A DNA stretch of 64,000 nt from assembly GCA_964432205.1 (NCBI GenBank), contig CAYSMK010000008.1, positions 1-64,000 on the forward strand. The letters are read 5' to 3'. Below, in pieces: positions 1-8,145 of the stretch; the stretch's first letter is position 1, and each line of letters begins with the position of its first letter. The position numbers and the translations under genes are program-made. This DNA comes from Geomobilibacter sp964432205 (lineage in GTDB: Bacteria > Desulfobacterota > Desulfuromonadia > Geobacterales > DSM-12255). The notes below the pieces were generated by a model, which had not been told where the DNA came from, did no database searches, and saw only the letters and a list, made by a program, of their open reading frames with translations.

Positions 1-278
1 GCCTCGGCGCCAAGCTCGACCGGCTGCCCAACCAGCTCTCCGGCGGCGAACAGGAGCGGGTCGCCATTGCCCGGGCCATCGTCAACAATCCCCACATCCT
101 CCTGGCAGACGAGCCGACCGGCAACCTGGATTCCAAGACCAGTGAGGAGGTCATGGCGCTCTTCCGGGAACTGAACGACGCTGGCCAGACCGTGGTCATG
201 GTAACCCACAACCCTGAGAACGGGGCCTACTCCGACAGAACCATCAATCTGAAGGACGGCATGGTGGTGAATGCCTAG
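1..278 (+). CDS. ABC transporter ATP-binding protein, LolD/MacB type (5' truncated by window edge)
   Basis: Only the last ~91 codons are present, read in frame 3. They contain the ABC signature LSGGEQERVAIARA, the Walker B strand ILLADEPTGNLD with catalytic Glu, and the switch His in VMVTHNP. The DEPTGNLDS wording and the short tail after the H-loop are typical of the LolD/MacB/FtsE class, which energises a partner permease for lipoprotein release or macrolide/peptide export at the inner membrane. The permease would lie upstream, outside the window, so the substrate cannot be decided. The family is clear; the exact subfamily is inference. Confidence 0.85.
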   Translation, partial: LGAKLDRLPNQLSGGEQERVAIARAIVNNPHILLADEPTGNLDSKTSEEVMALFRELNDAGQTVVMVTHNPENGAYSDRTINLKDGMVVNA

Positions 279-337
279 CCTTGGCGACAAACCAAGTAAG
301 GATAAACTCCAATTCTTAACAGATCAGGAGGTATTGA

Positions 338-742
338 ATGGATGCAATGGAAATTAGCGCTTCTGCCCTGACTGCGGAACGAACCCGCATGAACCAGATT
401 TCGTCGAACCTTGCCAATGCGAACTCCACCAGGACTGCCGAAGGCGGACCGTACCGGCGCAAGGATGCGGTTTTTGCCACCATGCTGGACGAAGCCAACG
501 CCAAGAAGAGCGGCGGGGTCGAGGTCGTAGCGGTCATTGAGGACCAGTCCGCTCCCCGGCTCCAGTACGACCCCGGACATCCCGACGCGAGACCTGACGG
601 TTATGTAGCCTATCCGAATGTGAATGTTGTCGAGGAAATGGCCGACATGATTTCGGCGACCAGAACGTATGAAGCGAACGTGACCGCCATGAAGGCGGGG
701 ATGGATATGCAGATGAAAGCCTTGACGATCGGCTCGAAATAA
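338..742 (+). CDS. flgC: Flagellar basal-body rod protein FlgC
   Basis: A 134-residue protein of normal FlgC length. The N-terminus carries the rod/hook family signature (ISASALTAERTRMN followed by ISSNLANANSTRT) and the C-terminus the matching helix (YPNVNVVEEMADMISATRTY, then EANVTAMKAG). FlgC forms part of the proximal rod crossing the periplasm. The start has a strong ribosome site (aggaggt) 6 bases upstream. The oddity is context: flgB and fliE, its usual partners, are absent, and it sits between an ABC ATPase and cysK. It may be an orphan paralogue or a dispersed single copy. Family assignment is firm; why it is here is unknown. Confidence 0.9.
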   Translation: MDAMEISASALTAERTRMNQISSNLANANSTRTAEGGPYRRKDAVFATMLDEANAKKSGGVEVVAVIEDQSAPRLQYDPGHPDARPDGYVAYPNVNVVEEMADMISATRTYEANVTAMKAGMDMQMKALTIGSK

Positions 743-775
743 GCGCTGCAACATTACAACAGGAAAGGAATAGCA

Positions 776-1705
776 ATGTCTCAAATTCATAACAACCTGA
801 CCGACCTGATCGGCAAAACCCCTTTATTGCGGCTCCTCCGTATGACCACTGGTATAAATGCAGATGTTGTCGCCAAACTGGAATCCTTCAACCCCGGAGG
901 AAGCGTCAAGGACCGGATAGGGTATTCGATGATCCGTGATGCCGAAACTACTGGGCAGATCAAGAAAGGCACCGTCATCATCGAGCCGACCAGCGGCAAC
1001 ACCGGCATCGCCCTTGCTTTTGTCTGCGCTGCCAGGGGGTACCGATTGATCCTCACCATGCCGGAAACCATGAGCATGGAGCGGAGAAACCTTCTCAAGG
1101 CATACGGCGCCGAACTGGTCCTGACGCCCGGTTCGGAAGGGATGAAGGGGGCGATCAAAAAGGCCGAGGAACTGGCTGCCGAGATACCCGACTCATTCAT
1201 CCCCCAGCAGTTCAAGAACCCGGCAAACCCATATATTCACCGGATTACCACTGCCGAAGAGATCTGGAATGATACCGATGGGAAGATCGATATCTTTGTT
1301 GCGGGCGTCGGTACTGGCGGGACCGTAACAGGGGTCGGCGAGGTACTCAAGAAGCGAAAGCCTGGCGTGCAGGTGATAGCTGTCGAGCCGCTTGACTCTC
1401 CGGTTCTTTCGGGTGGGCAGCCTGGCCCCCATAAGATTCAGGGGATCGGTGCCGGTTTCGTTCCCGAGGTCCTGAACCGCGAGGTGATCGACGAGATTTT
1501 CAAGGTCAGAAATGAGGATGCCTTTGAAACCGCCCGGCGCTTCTCCCGGGAAGAAGGATTACTCGTGGGAATTTCTTCGGGTGCCGCAGCTTTTGCCGCC
1601 CTGGAGGTTGCCAGGCGACCGGAAAACAAGGGGAAGATGATCGTAGTGGTACTGCCGGACACCGGTGAACGGTACCTGAGCACGGCACTGTTCCAAGAGG
1701 TGTAA
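776..1705 (+). CDS. cysK: Cysteine synthase A (O-acetylserine sulfhydrylase)
   Basis: A 309-residue PLP enzyme that makes L-cysteine from O-acetylserine and sulfide in the cytosol. Seen directly: the PLP lysine motif NPGGSVKDRIG near residue 44, the substrate loop EPTSGNTGIALA, the phosphate-binding glycine loop GVGTGGTVTGVG, and the C-terminal GISSGAA and VVLPDTGERYLST blocks. Length and motif order match the CysK/CysM fold type II family; the PTSGNTG loop and length favour CysK. It starts 33 bases after flgC with an aggaaagga ribosome site. Confidence 0.95.
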   Translation: MSQIHNNLTDLIGKTPLLRLLRMTTGINADVVAKLESFNPGGSVKDRIGYSMIRDAETTGQIKKGTVIIEPTSGNTGIALAFVCAARGYRLILTMPETMSMERRNLLKAYGAELVLTPGSEGMKGAIKKAEELAAEIPDSFIPQQFKNPANPYIHRITTAEEIWNDTDGKIDIFVAGVGTGGTVTGVGEVLKKRKPGVQVIAVEPLDSPVLSGGQPGPHKIQGIGAGFVPEVLNREVIDEIFKVRNEDAFETARRFSREEGLLVGISSGAAAFAALEVARRPENKGKMIVVVLPDTGERYLSTALFQEV

Positions 1706-1714
1706 CCGCGCATA

Positions 1715-2296
1715 ATGACCAGAGTGAAACCGCTCCTCTTGGCAATTATGGTCCTCGTTAGTCTGCCTGTCGCAGCTCTGGCGGATAGTGCACTGCCGGT
1801 AGAGAACGGACTCGTCACCTCCGGTGTGGGGTGGCGGATAGACCCGTTTGGCAGCGGCAAACTTGTTTTTCACCGCGGGATCGATATCGCCGTCCCGACC
1901 GGCACCCCGGTTCACGCGATCCGCAAAGGACGAGTCGTCTTTGCTGGCGCTCACGGCGGCCATGGCTCCACCGTCATTGTTGAACATACGAACGGAGACC
2001 GCACCCTCTATGGGCATAACTCCATTATTCGCGTGCAGCCGGGAGACCTGGTCGAATCAGGCACGGTGGTAGCCTTTTCAGGGAATACCGGCAGATCGAC
2101 CGGCCCACATGTGCATTTCGAGCAGTTGCCGGGCAGTCGTCCATTCATCGAAATAGAGGAACCGGAAGAGGCTAAGGCACCGCAAGTTGTCAACAATAGT
2201 GACCAGAGATTCATGCTGGAGCAAAAAATAGACGAGTCTGTGGACTCGGTTCTCAGAAGGATCAACAGACTTGGAACTGCCGGAAAAGGCGGCTGA
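1715..2296 (+). CDS. Exported M23-family (LytM-type) peptidase
   Basis: A 193-residue protein with a Sec signal (residues 1-24, ending AALADS) and one M23 domain. Zinc ligands are visible as HRGID (H-x3-D) and HVHF (HxH), with the family block GNTGRSTGPHVHFE. M23 peptidases cut peptidoglycan cross-bridges in the periplasm, or regulate amidases when degenerate; here the ligands look intact. The start has a poorly spaced ribosome site; a GTG nine bases downstream is an alternative. It lies 9 bases after cysK, so is probably co-transcribed. Confidence 0.85.
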   Translation: MTRVKPLLLAIMVLVSLPVAALADSALPVENGLVTSGVGWRIDPFGSGKLVFHRGIDIAVPTGTPVHAIRKGRVVFAGAHGGHGSTVIVEHTNGDRTLYGHNSIIRVQPGDLVESGTVVAFSGNTGRSTGPHVHFEQLPGSRPFIEIEEPEEAKAPQVVNNSDQRFMLEQKIDESVDSVLRRINRLGTAGKGG

Positions 2297-2342
2297 ATCC
2301 ATGCCGGGGAGGCTATATGACAACGGAGATAAGGACGCCTCT

Positions 2343-2906
2343 ATGACTGATACCATCAAGACCTCTGTGAAAAATCTGATTGCCACGGTCAAGAAGAACC
2401 CAATGCTGGCAAATTCCGTGTTCCGTGCCTCTACCTATTCGGACACCCCGGGCTTCACAGTGCGTTCCGAGATTCGGGGTTTCACCGTTCCAATGGACGA
2501 ACCACGGGAATTGGGTGGCAACGATACGGCCCCCAACCCGGTCGAACTTCTTTTAGCAGCCCTGGGAGGGTGCCAGGAGATAGTCTACCGAGCCTTTGCC
2601 GCTGTGCTGGGCATCGAAATCAGCAGTATAGAAATCCACGCCAAAGGCAACCTTGATCTGCACGGTTTTCTGGGATTGGCCGAAGTTCCCGCGGGTTTCA
2701 ACAACATCAGCTTCACCACCCGGATTGTTTCATCTGCGCCACCTGAGAGCATAAGCCAGCTCGTCGCACTGGTTGAGAAACACTGCCCCGTCCAGGATAC
2801 CTTTGCCCGCCCGATACCGATTAGCGGGAAAGTGGAGCTTTTTCAGCCCGGCGACCCAGCGGGGCCTGTAGAGATCGTTTCAACTGTTGACCAGTTCAAA
2901 GTCTAA
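2343..2906 (+). CDS. OsmC family protein
   Basis: About 187 residues from ATG 2343, chosen because ggagataagga precedes it; a longer frame opens at 2271 but overlaps the peptidase gene. The core is OsmC-like: a central GGNDTAPNPVELLLAALGGC block with the first peroxidatic cysteine, and a second cysteine in VEKHCPVQDTFARP. OsmC/Ohr proteins reduce organic hydroperoxides, and many relatives have unknown substrates. The two-cysteine arrangement (GGC...HCP) is that of the general OsmC/YhfA class. The physiological substrate cannot be told. Confidence 0.85.
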   Translation: MTDTIKTSVKNLIATVKKNPMLANSVFRASTYSDTPGFTVRSEIRGFTVPMDEPRELGGNDTAPNPVELLLAALGGCQEIVYRAFAAVLGIEISSIEIHAKGNLDLHGFLGLAEVPAGFNNISFTTRIVSSAPPESISQLVALVEKHCPVQDTFARPIPISGKVELFQPGDPAGPVEIVSTVDQFKV

Positions 2907-2943
2907 TCGCCCGGCATACAAACCACGGGGAGGCTGTTGACCA

Positions 2944-3294
2944 ATGGAAAAGCGAAATTGTACCAGGGTCAAGCTGAAAGCTGACGTTTTAGTCGCAGGC
3001 AATGGCTCCAGTTTCTCCGGTGAGTTAGATGATATCTGCCTCAAGGGAATGTACGTAAAGACATCGATGGTGATTCCCTTGAGCGAACCGGTTCATGTGA
3101 CAGTGACTGCCTACCCTTACACCATCGGAATGGATGCCCGGGTTATACGGTACGGTGAGGATGGTGTCGGACTGGAAATATACAAGATGACTGTGGAATC
3201 TTTTGTCAGGCTTCGCGAACTGATCATGCACCAGGCCACCGACCCCGATGTGGTGATGAACGAGGTGTATAAGGTAGCGGGCTGTATAGTCTAG
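2944..3294 (+). CDS. PilZ-like domain protein
   Basis: A 116-residue single-domain protein. It has an N-terminal basic segment (KRNCTRVKLKADV) in the place of the PilZ RxxxR c-di-GMP arm, a DDICLKGMYVKT strand matching the D/N-x-S-x-x-G position (Ser replaced by Cys), and a terminal GVGLEI strand. PilZ domains bind c-di-GMP and steer motility, adhesion or secretion. The RxxxR arm and the Ser are imperfect, so ligand binding is uncertain. It starts after a gggaggc ribosome site 37 bases behind the OsmC gene. Confidence 0.65.
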   Translation: MEKRNCTRVKLKADVLVAGNGSSFSGELDDICLKGMYVKTSMVIPLSEPVHVTVTAYPYTIGMDARVIRYGEDGVGLEIYKMTVESFVRLRELIMHQATDPDVVMNEVYKVAGCIV

Positions 3295-3348
3295 AACAAT
3301 CAGCATCGGCAATGGCTGATCAACTGCACAATAAAGGAGATCCCCACA

Positions 3349-3852
3349 GTGAAAAGAATGTTGCTGATTATGTTGCTGGTCGCACTTCCTGGAGCCGCAT
3401 TCGGCCTCGAGCAGAGCTTTTCCCAGCAAGGACTGAAAGCAACCATAAAGCTGTCACCGGAGAAGATCGAAGCCCATGGCAGCGTGCAGCTGTCTCTGAA
3501 CTTGAGTAAGGACGGGACCGCCGTCACCGACAGAGACGTGACGCTGGAAGTCTATGAGCGGAATGCTGATCAGCCGATCATCAAGCGCACGGTGGATCTT
3601 CTTGATGCCGAGTATATCGATTCCTGGAAGTTCGAGAAAGCCGGCGATTATAAGGTGGTCATAAAGATTGCCGATCATCAGAAGCCGGGTGAGATCATTC
3701 AATACGAGGTCAACGCGAGTATCGCGGACGCCGGCGGCGAGCATGGAGACCACGGCTTTTTTTCGCATCATTTTGGCGGGGGCAAGTGGGGATGGTGGGG
3801 AACCGGCCTCATGCTCATCATGATGGTCCCCATGATGGTACTCGTGCTGTAG
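3349..3852 (+). CDS. Exported YtkA/FixH-like protein with C-terminal membrane anchor
   Basis: A 167-residue protein that starts at GTG 3349, with aaaggaga 8 bases upstream. It has a Sec signal (about 1-20, ending AAFGLEQ), an immunoglobulin-like beta domain (ATIKLSPEKIE, then VTLEVYERN and GDYKVVIKI), a His-rich linker (GEHGDHGFFSHHFGGG) and a C-terminal Met-rich hydrophobic helix (LMLIMMVPMMVLVL). YtkA-like domains often accompany copper handling. Placed before a two-component system and a Cus-type pump, it is probably a periplasmic metal-stress protein; that role is inference. Confidence 0.6.
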   Translation: MKRMLLIMLLVALPGAAFGLEQSFSQQGLKATIKLSPEKIEAHGSVQLSLNLSKDGTAVTDRDVTLEVYERNADQPIIKRTVDLLDAEYIDSWKFEKAGDYKVVIKIADHQKPGEIIQYEVNASIADAGGEHGDHGFFSHHFGGGKWGWWGTGLMLIMMVPMMVLVL

Positions 3853-3981
3853 CGCAACCTCTCTGAATTTGGCGCCCAGAAACGCGGAACCGCAATTGAG
3901 CTCCTCTTGCAACAAGATGAATTCATAGAGGAGGCACATCGGCCGTCACTTGTGGCGATCTAATCAACTACTCGTTCGGAT

Positions 3982-4003
3982 ACCCCGCTGCTTGCGGCGG
4001 GGT
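3982..4003 (+). terminator. GC-rich hairpin, possible terminator
   Basis: ACCCCGC and GCGGGGT form a 7-bp stem with an 8-base loop, between the YtkA-like gene and the histidine kinase. No strong U tract follows, so it may instead be a leader hairpin. The rest of 3853-4042 shows nothing recognisable. Confidence 0.4.
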
Positions 4004-4042
4004 GATCTTGCCCGTCCGATGTAACAGGAAGCAGAAGGAATC

Positions 4043-5173
4043 ATGGAAAAAACATCGATTACCCGGCCATTCATTCTGTTTTCGTTCATCGTTGCCATCG
4101 GCCTACTGCACTATCTCACCCCGCTTCACCTCCCCTATCTCCATGACATCTACCAGAGGCTCTACTACCTGCCGATCATCCTGGCAGCGGTCTGGTTCGG
4201 CTTTCGCGGCGGGCTTCTGTGCTCGATTGTTGTCAGCATCTCCTACGCCCCCCATATCCTGTTTCAGTGGGGCGGGCACCTGACCGTGGGGATGGAAAAA
4301 TACCTGGAGATACTCCTCTACAACACAGTCGGCGGCGTGACCGGTCTGCTTTCCCAACGGGAGCGGGAGCAAACCGTAGAACTGCAGAGAACCGCCAGGG
4401 GACTTGAGGAGTCATACCAGAAGCTTCAACATCAATCCGAACGCATCATTGTGATTGAAGAGCAGCTCAGGCGGGCCGAGAAACTCTCTACCCTGGGAGA
4501 GATGGCGGCGGTGCTGGCTCACGAGATCCGCAATCCGCTCGGCTCCATTCGCGGCACCGCTGAGATATTGCTCGACGACTACCCGCCCGGGGACAAGAAA
4601 CATGAATTCATCGCGATCCAGATCAAGGAGACGGAACGTCTTAACCGGGTTGTCGAGGATTTCCTGCGTATGGCACGACCGCAACCGGCCGAATTGACAA
4701 TTTGTTTGATCCAGGAAGAGTTGGAAACGATTGCCACGCTTATCGCCAACGATGCCAGGGATCGGCAAGTCAAACTCATAATGCAACCGCCACATTCCCC
4801 GCTGCGATTGAAAGCAGACGGCGAAAAGTTGCGGCAGGCGTTTCTCAATCTTGCCATCAACGCCCTGCAGGCAACGCCACCGAACGGCAGCCTGACCATC
4901 TCCGCAACCTGCCGCCAGTCGGAAAATCCTCCTTCCGAGTGTGAGATCTGTTTCCTTGATACGGGCAGTGGAATCGATGCCGAAACACTGAAAAAGGTAT
5001 TTGAGCCATTTTACACGACCAAGCCGGATGGAACCGGGCTGGGGCTGGTCGTCACCAAGAAAATCGTTGAAAGCCATGGAGGTACATTGCTGGTGGAGAG
5101 TGACGCCGGTCGCGGCACAATCGTCACGGTCAGATTGCCGATGCAGGATGCTGCTAACGGAGGAACGCCATGA
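4043..5173 (+). CDS. Membrane sensor histidine kinase (NtrB-like)
   Basis: A 376-residue kinase. The N-terminal ~100 residues hold about four hydrophobic helices with almost no periplasmic domain, followed by a coiled linker (from about 108). The HisKA box LAHEIRNPLGSIRG has phospho-acceptor His160, and the HATPase domain shows N (NLAINALQAT), G1 (DTGSGID), F (FEPFYTTK) and G2 (GTGLGL) boxes. It should phosphorylate the sigma-54 regulator it overlaps by 4 bases (ATGA), so the two are translationally coupled. The signal is unknown; the neighbouring copper efflux genes suggest metal or envelope stress. Confidence 0.9.
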   Translation: MEKTSITRPFILFSFIVAIGLLHYLTPLHLPYLHDIYQRLYYLPIILAAVWFGFRGGLLCSIVVSISYAPHILFQWGGHLTVGMEKYLEILLYNTVGGVTGLLSQREREQTVELQRTARGLEESYQKLQHQSERIIVIEEQLRRAEKLSTLGEMAAVLAHEIRNPLGSIRGTAEILLDDYPPGDKKHEFIAIQIKETERLNRVVEDFLRMARPQPAELTICLIQEELETIATLIANDARDRQVKLIMQPPHSPLRLKADGEKLRQAFLNLAINALQATPPNGSLTISATCRQSENPPSECEICFLDTGSGIDAETLKKVFEPFYTTKPDGTGLGLVVTKKIVESHGGTLLVESDAGRGTIVTVRLPMQDAANGGTP

Positions 5174-6534
5174 AAGCGAAGATACTTGTCATTGATGATG
5201 ATACCTCGTTGCGGAGGGTGCTCGAATATAACCTTCAGGAAGAAGGATACGAAGTCCAGACCGCATCATCAGGGGAGGAAGGCTTGTATCTGTTCGGACA
5301 ATCTCAGCCCAACCTGGTCATCACCGATATGAACATGCCGGGCATGGATGGGCTGATGGTGCTCAAGTCCGTCAAGGACCGTTCGCCGGAGACGTTGGTA
5401 ATCATCATAACCGCGTTCGGGACTGTTGACGTTGCGGTGGAGGCCATGAAGGCCGGAGCCTATGACTACATCACCAAACCGTTCAACAGGGAAGAACTCA
5501 AGCTGACTGTCAGGAAAGCGCTCGTGTTCAACGGCCTTGCCGAGGAAAACAAGCGGTTGAAGAGTGAGTTGTCGGATAAAGCTGATTTTCGCACCATCGT
5601 AGGTTCATCCAAAGAAATGGAAAAGATCTTTGAGGTGATCCGCAAGGTGGCCGACACCGAGGCAGCAATTCTGATCACCGGCGAATCCGGCACCGGCAAG
5701 GAGCTGGTGGCCAGGTCCATCCACGCCAACAGCTCACGCAAAGATGCTCCTTTTGTCGCCATCAACTGTGCCGCCATCCCCCGCGAGTTGCTGGAGAGCG
5801 AGCTGTTCGGCCATGTCAAAGGGGCGTTTACCGGAGCGATAAGGGACAAGACCGGAAAATTCCAACTGGCGGATGGCGGGACCCTGTTCCTCGACGAGGT
5901 GGGTGATCTGCCGGTGGAACTCCAGCCAAAGCTACTCAGGGCGTTGCAGGAAAAGGAAGTCGAGCCGGTGGGGGGGGCAAGTGCCCAGAAATTGGATGTC
6001 CGTGTCGTTTCGGCCACCAACCTGGATATCGATAAAGCGATAGCGGCGGGTACCTTCCGTGAAGACCTCTATTACCGTTTGTCAGTCATACCGATCCATC
6101 TTCCGCCCCTCCGTGAAAGGCGCAAGGACATCCCGCTCCTCATCAGATACTTCTGCAGCAAGCACGGCAGCGAAAAAGTCACCTTTGCCAAGGATACCCT
6201 TGAGACCCTGGTAATGTATCCATGGCCCGGAAATGTACGGGAGCTGGAAAACACTGTCGAACGACTGCTCATAATGCGAAGCGGTGATAATATTACCCAC
6301 GACGACCTGCCTGACAAGCTCCGGGAAGGTAGCGCTCCCGGGAGTGCGGTTATAAGGCTGCCGGACGAAGGGTATTCTCTTGAGCAACTGGAGCGGGAAG
6401 TAGTCGTTGCGGCATTGGAACGCAAAGCCTGGAACCAGGCTGCTGCTGCCCGTTTTCTGAGGATACCACGCCATACGCTGATCTACCGGATAGAGAAATA
6501 CGGCATCGTCCTGCCAGGCAACAATCAGCGGTAA
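5170..6534 (+). CDS. Sigma-54-dependent response regulator (NtrC family)
   Basis: A 454-residue protein in three parts. Residues 1-120 are a receiver with Asp53 in VITDMNMPGMDG. The AAA+ domain has Walker A GESGTGKE, the sigma-54 contact loop GAFTGA, and Walker B LFLDEVGDL. The C-terminal Fis-type helix-turn-helix includes NQAAAARFLRIPRHTL. Such proteins open promoters of the -24/-12 type. A good -24/-12 match at 13024-13040 and a weaker one at 6696-6710 lie downstream in the same island, making the efflux and accessory genes the likely regulon (inference). Confidence 0.93.
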   Translation: MKAKILVIDDDTSLRRVLEYNLQEEGYEVQTASSGEEGLYLFGQSQPNLVITDMNMPGMDGLMVLKSVKDRSPETLVIIITAFGTVDVAVEAMKAGAYDYITKPFNREELKLTVRKALVFNGLAEENKRLKSELSDKADFRTIVGSSKEMEKIFEVIRKVADTEAAILITGESGTGKELVARSIHANSSRKDAPFVAINCAAIPRELLESELFGHVKGAFTGAIRDKTGKFQLADGGTLFLDEVGDLPVELQPKLLRALQEKEVEPVGGASAQKLDVRVVSATNLDIDKAIAAGTFREDLYYRLSVIPIHLPPLRERRKDIPLLIRYFCSKHGSEKVTFAKDTLETLVMYPWPGNVRELENTVERLLIMRSGDNITHDDLPDKLREGSAPGSAVIRLPDEGYSLEQLEREVVVAALERKAWNQAAAARFLRIPRHTLIYRIEKYGIVLPGNNQR

Positions 6535-6695
6535 TCACAAACTTTATTGAAGGAACGCAGCTGAAGACCCGATGATTAAACAAAACTCAATTAAACGGAG
6601 AATGCCTGAGGAATATTCGGCTCAAAGCGATGAATATTCTGCAACTATCATGCGTGCTTCTGTCAATAAGTCAGCAAAATCAGTTACATAATAAT

Positions 6696-6710
6696 TGGCA
6701 CAATCTGTGT
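6696..6710 (+). promoter_or_regulatory. Weak sigma-54 (-24/-12) promoter candidate before cusC
   Basis: A perfect -24 half (TTGGCAC) is followed at correct spacing by TGT instead of TGC at -12. A start near 6722 would leave room for the aggag ribosome site of cusC. The -12 mismatch makes this a weak candidate, supported mainly by the sigma-54 activator gene just upstream. Confidence 0.3.
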
Positions 6711-6748
6711 AAAACATCTGCATCGACAACACATGGTCAGGAGTTCCC

Positions 6749-8122
6749 ATGAAATACCTTCGCACACTTGCATTACTCATGCTGCTATCTCTTCCTTCTG
6801 CTATGGCGTGGTCGGAAGAAGTGAAAGCACCTGCCGAAGACCTGGCGTCTCTGGTAGCAACGGCAGCTGCCAACAACCCTGAACTGAAGTCATCCCAGGC
6901 CCGCTGGCAGATGTTTACCAACAAGGCTAAGCAGGCATCGGCCCTTGAAGACCCGATGTTCATGTTCAAGCTGCAGAACATGCTCGCCCGTGAGCCGTTT
7001 GTCTTCAACAAGGACCCCCAGTCTGCCAAGGCAATCGGCATCTCGCAGCAGATACCCTTCTGGGGGAAGCGGGCCATCAAGGGTGAGATCGCCCAGTACG
7101 AGGCCGAGTCCTACCGGTGGTCCATCGAAGAGCGGAGACTGGAGCTTACCCGCATGGTCAAGGAGACCTACTACCAGCTCTATAGCGTGGACAAATCGCT
7201 GGAGATCGTCGAGAAGAACCTGCAGATCCTCGCCGATTTCACGACTATTGCGGAGTCGAAGTATTCCGTCGGCCAGGGGGTACAGCAGGACATCTACAAG
7301 GCCGGACTGGAACGGTCCAAGATGCTGGACATGCAGATCACCCTGCAACAGCAGCGAAGGAGCCTGGAAGCCAACCTGAACTATCTGCTCTTTCGGCCGG
7401 GAAATACCCCGGTCGGCAGGATCGCCGATTTCGACATACCGAAGCTTGCCCTTTCTCCCGAACAGCTCAAAGAGACTGCCGATGAAAAACGACCCCAGAT
7501 CAAGAGCCTGAGCAATCTGGTAAACAAGGGCAAGGCGTCCCAGCGACTGGCACGGAAAGAATACTGGCCCGATTTCAACCTCTCCTTCGAGTACATGTTC
7601 AAGGAAGCCGTTGCGACCGAAATGGTCAGCGATCCGGGCTACAACATGGTCACCCTGGGGGTGACCTTCAATCTGCCGCTCCAGCGGGAGAGGCGCCAGG
7701 CGATGGTTGCGGAGGCGTCATCCGAAACGAACATGTCGCTGGAAGAGCTGAATGCCCTCAGGAACAGTATCGGCTACTCGGTCAACGACCTCCTGGCCCA
7801 GATGGAGCGCCGCCGGAAGCTGGTGGAGCTGTACAAGGGTGGCATCATCCCCCAGGCTGAACAGTCTCTGGAATCGGCGGTCATCAGTTACCGGGTGAAC
7901 AAGGTGGATTTCCTGACCCTGCTCGACGGCCGGATGAACCTGTTCAACTACGAGCGGGAACTGTACGAGTCGCAGGCCGAGTACATGATGAAATTGGCGC
8001 AACTCGAAGCGACAATCGGCACCGAGCTCGTATCTACGCCATCGCCGCCGGCGGACAATGCGGAACAGCCGCAACCGCCGGCTACGGAAGTACCCGCATC
8101 CGAACAGTCTCAACACAATTAA
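6749..8122 (+). CDS. cusC: TolC-family outer membrane efflux protein (CusC-like)
   Basis: A 457-residue exported protein: Sec signal to about residue 22, then the two-fold coiled-coil OEP repeat. Visible family blocks include NNPELKSSQARW near the start, QQIPFWGKRAIKGEI, and VDFLTLLDGRMNLFNYEREL toward the end. There is no lipobox, unlike E. coli CusC. It should form the outer-membrane exit duct of the tripartite pump encoded with the next two genes (gap 23 bases). The C-terminus is Pro/Gln-rich. Confidence 0.9.
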   Translation: MKYLRTLALLMLLSLPSAMAWSEEVKAPAEDLASLVATAAANNPELKSSQARWQMFTNKAKQASALEDPMFMFKLQNMLAREPFVFNKDPQSAKAIGISQQIPFWGKRAIKGEIAQYEAESYRWSIEERRLELTRMVKETYYQLYSVDKSLEIVEKNLQILADFTTIAESKYSVGQGVQQDIYKAGLERSKMLDMQITLQQQRRSLEANLNYLLFRPGNTPVGRIADFDIPKLALSPEQLKETADEKRPQIKSLSNLVNKGKASQRLARKEYWPDFNLSFEYMFKEAVATEMVSDPGYNMVTLGVTFNLPLQRERRQAMVAEASSETNMSLEELNALRNSIGYSVNDLLAQMERRRKLVELYKGGIIPQAEQSLESAVISYRVNKVDFLTLLDGRMNLFNYERELYESQAEYMMKLAQLEATIGTELVSTPSPPADNAEQPQPPATEVPASEQSQHN

Positions 8123-8145
8123 AATACACATACCGAGGTACGACC

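Noticed and set aside
3313..3328. TGGCTGATCAACTGCA as a -24/-12 promoter for the YtkA-like gene
   Set aside because: Spacing of GG and GC is right, but the predicted start (about 3339) would remove most of the ribosome site of GTG 3349, and the -24 half is poor.
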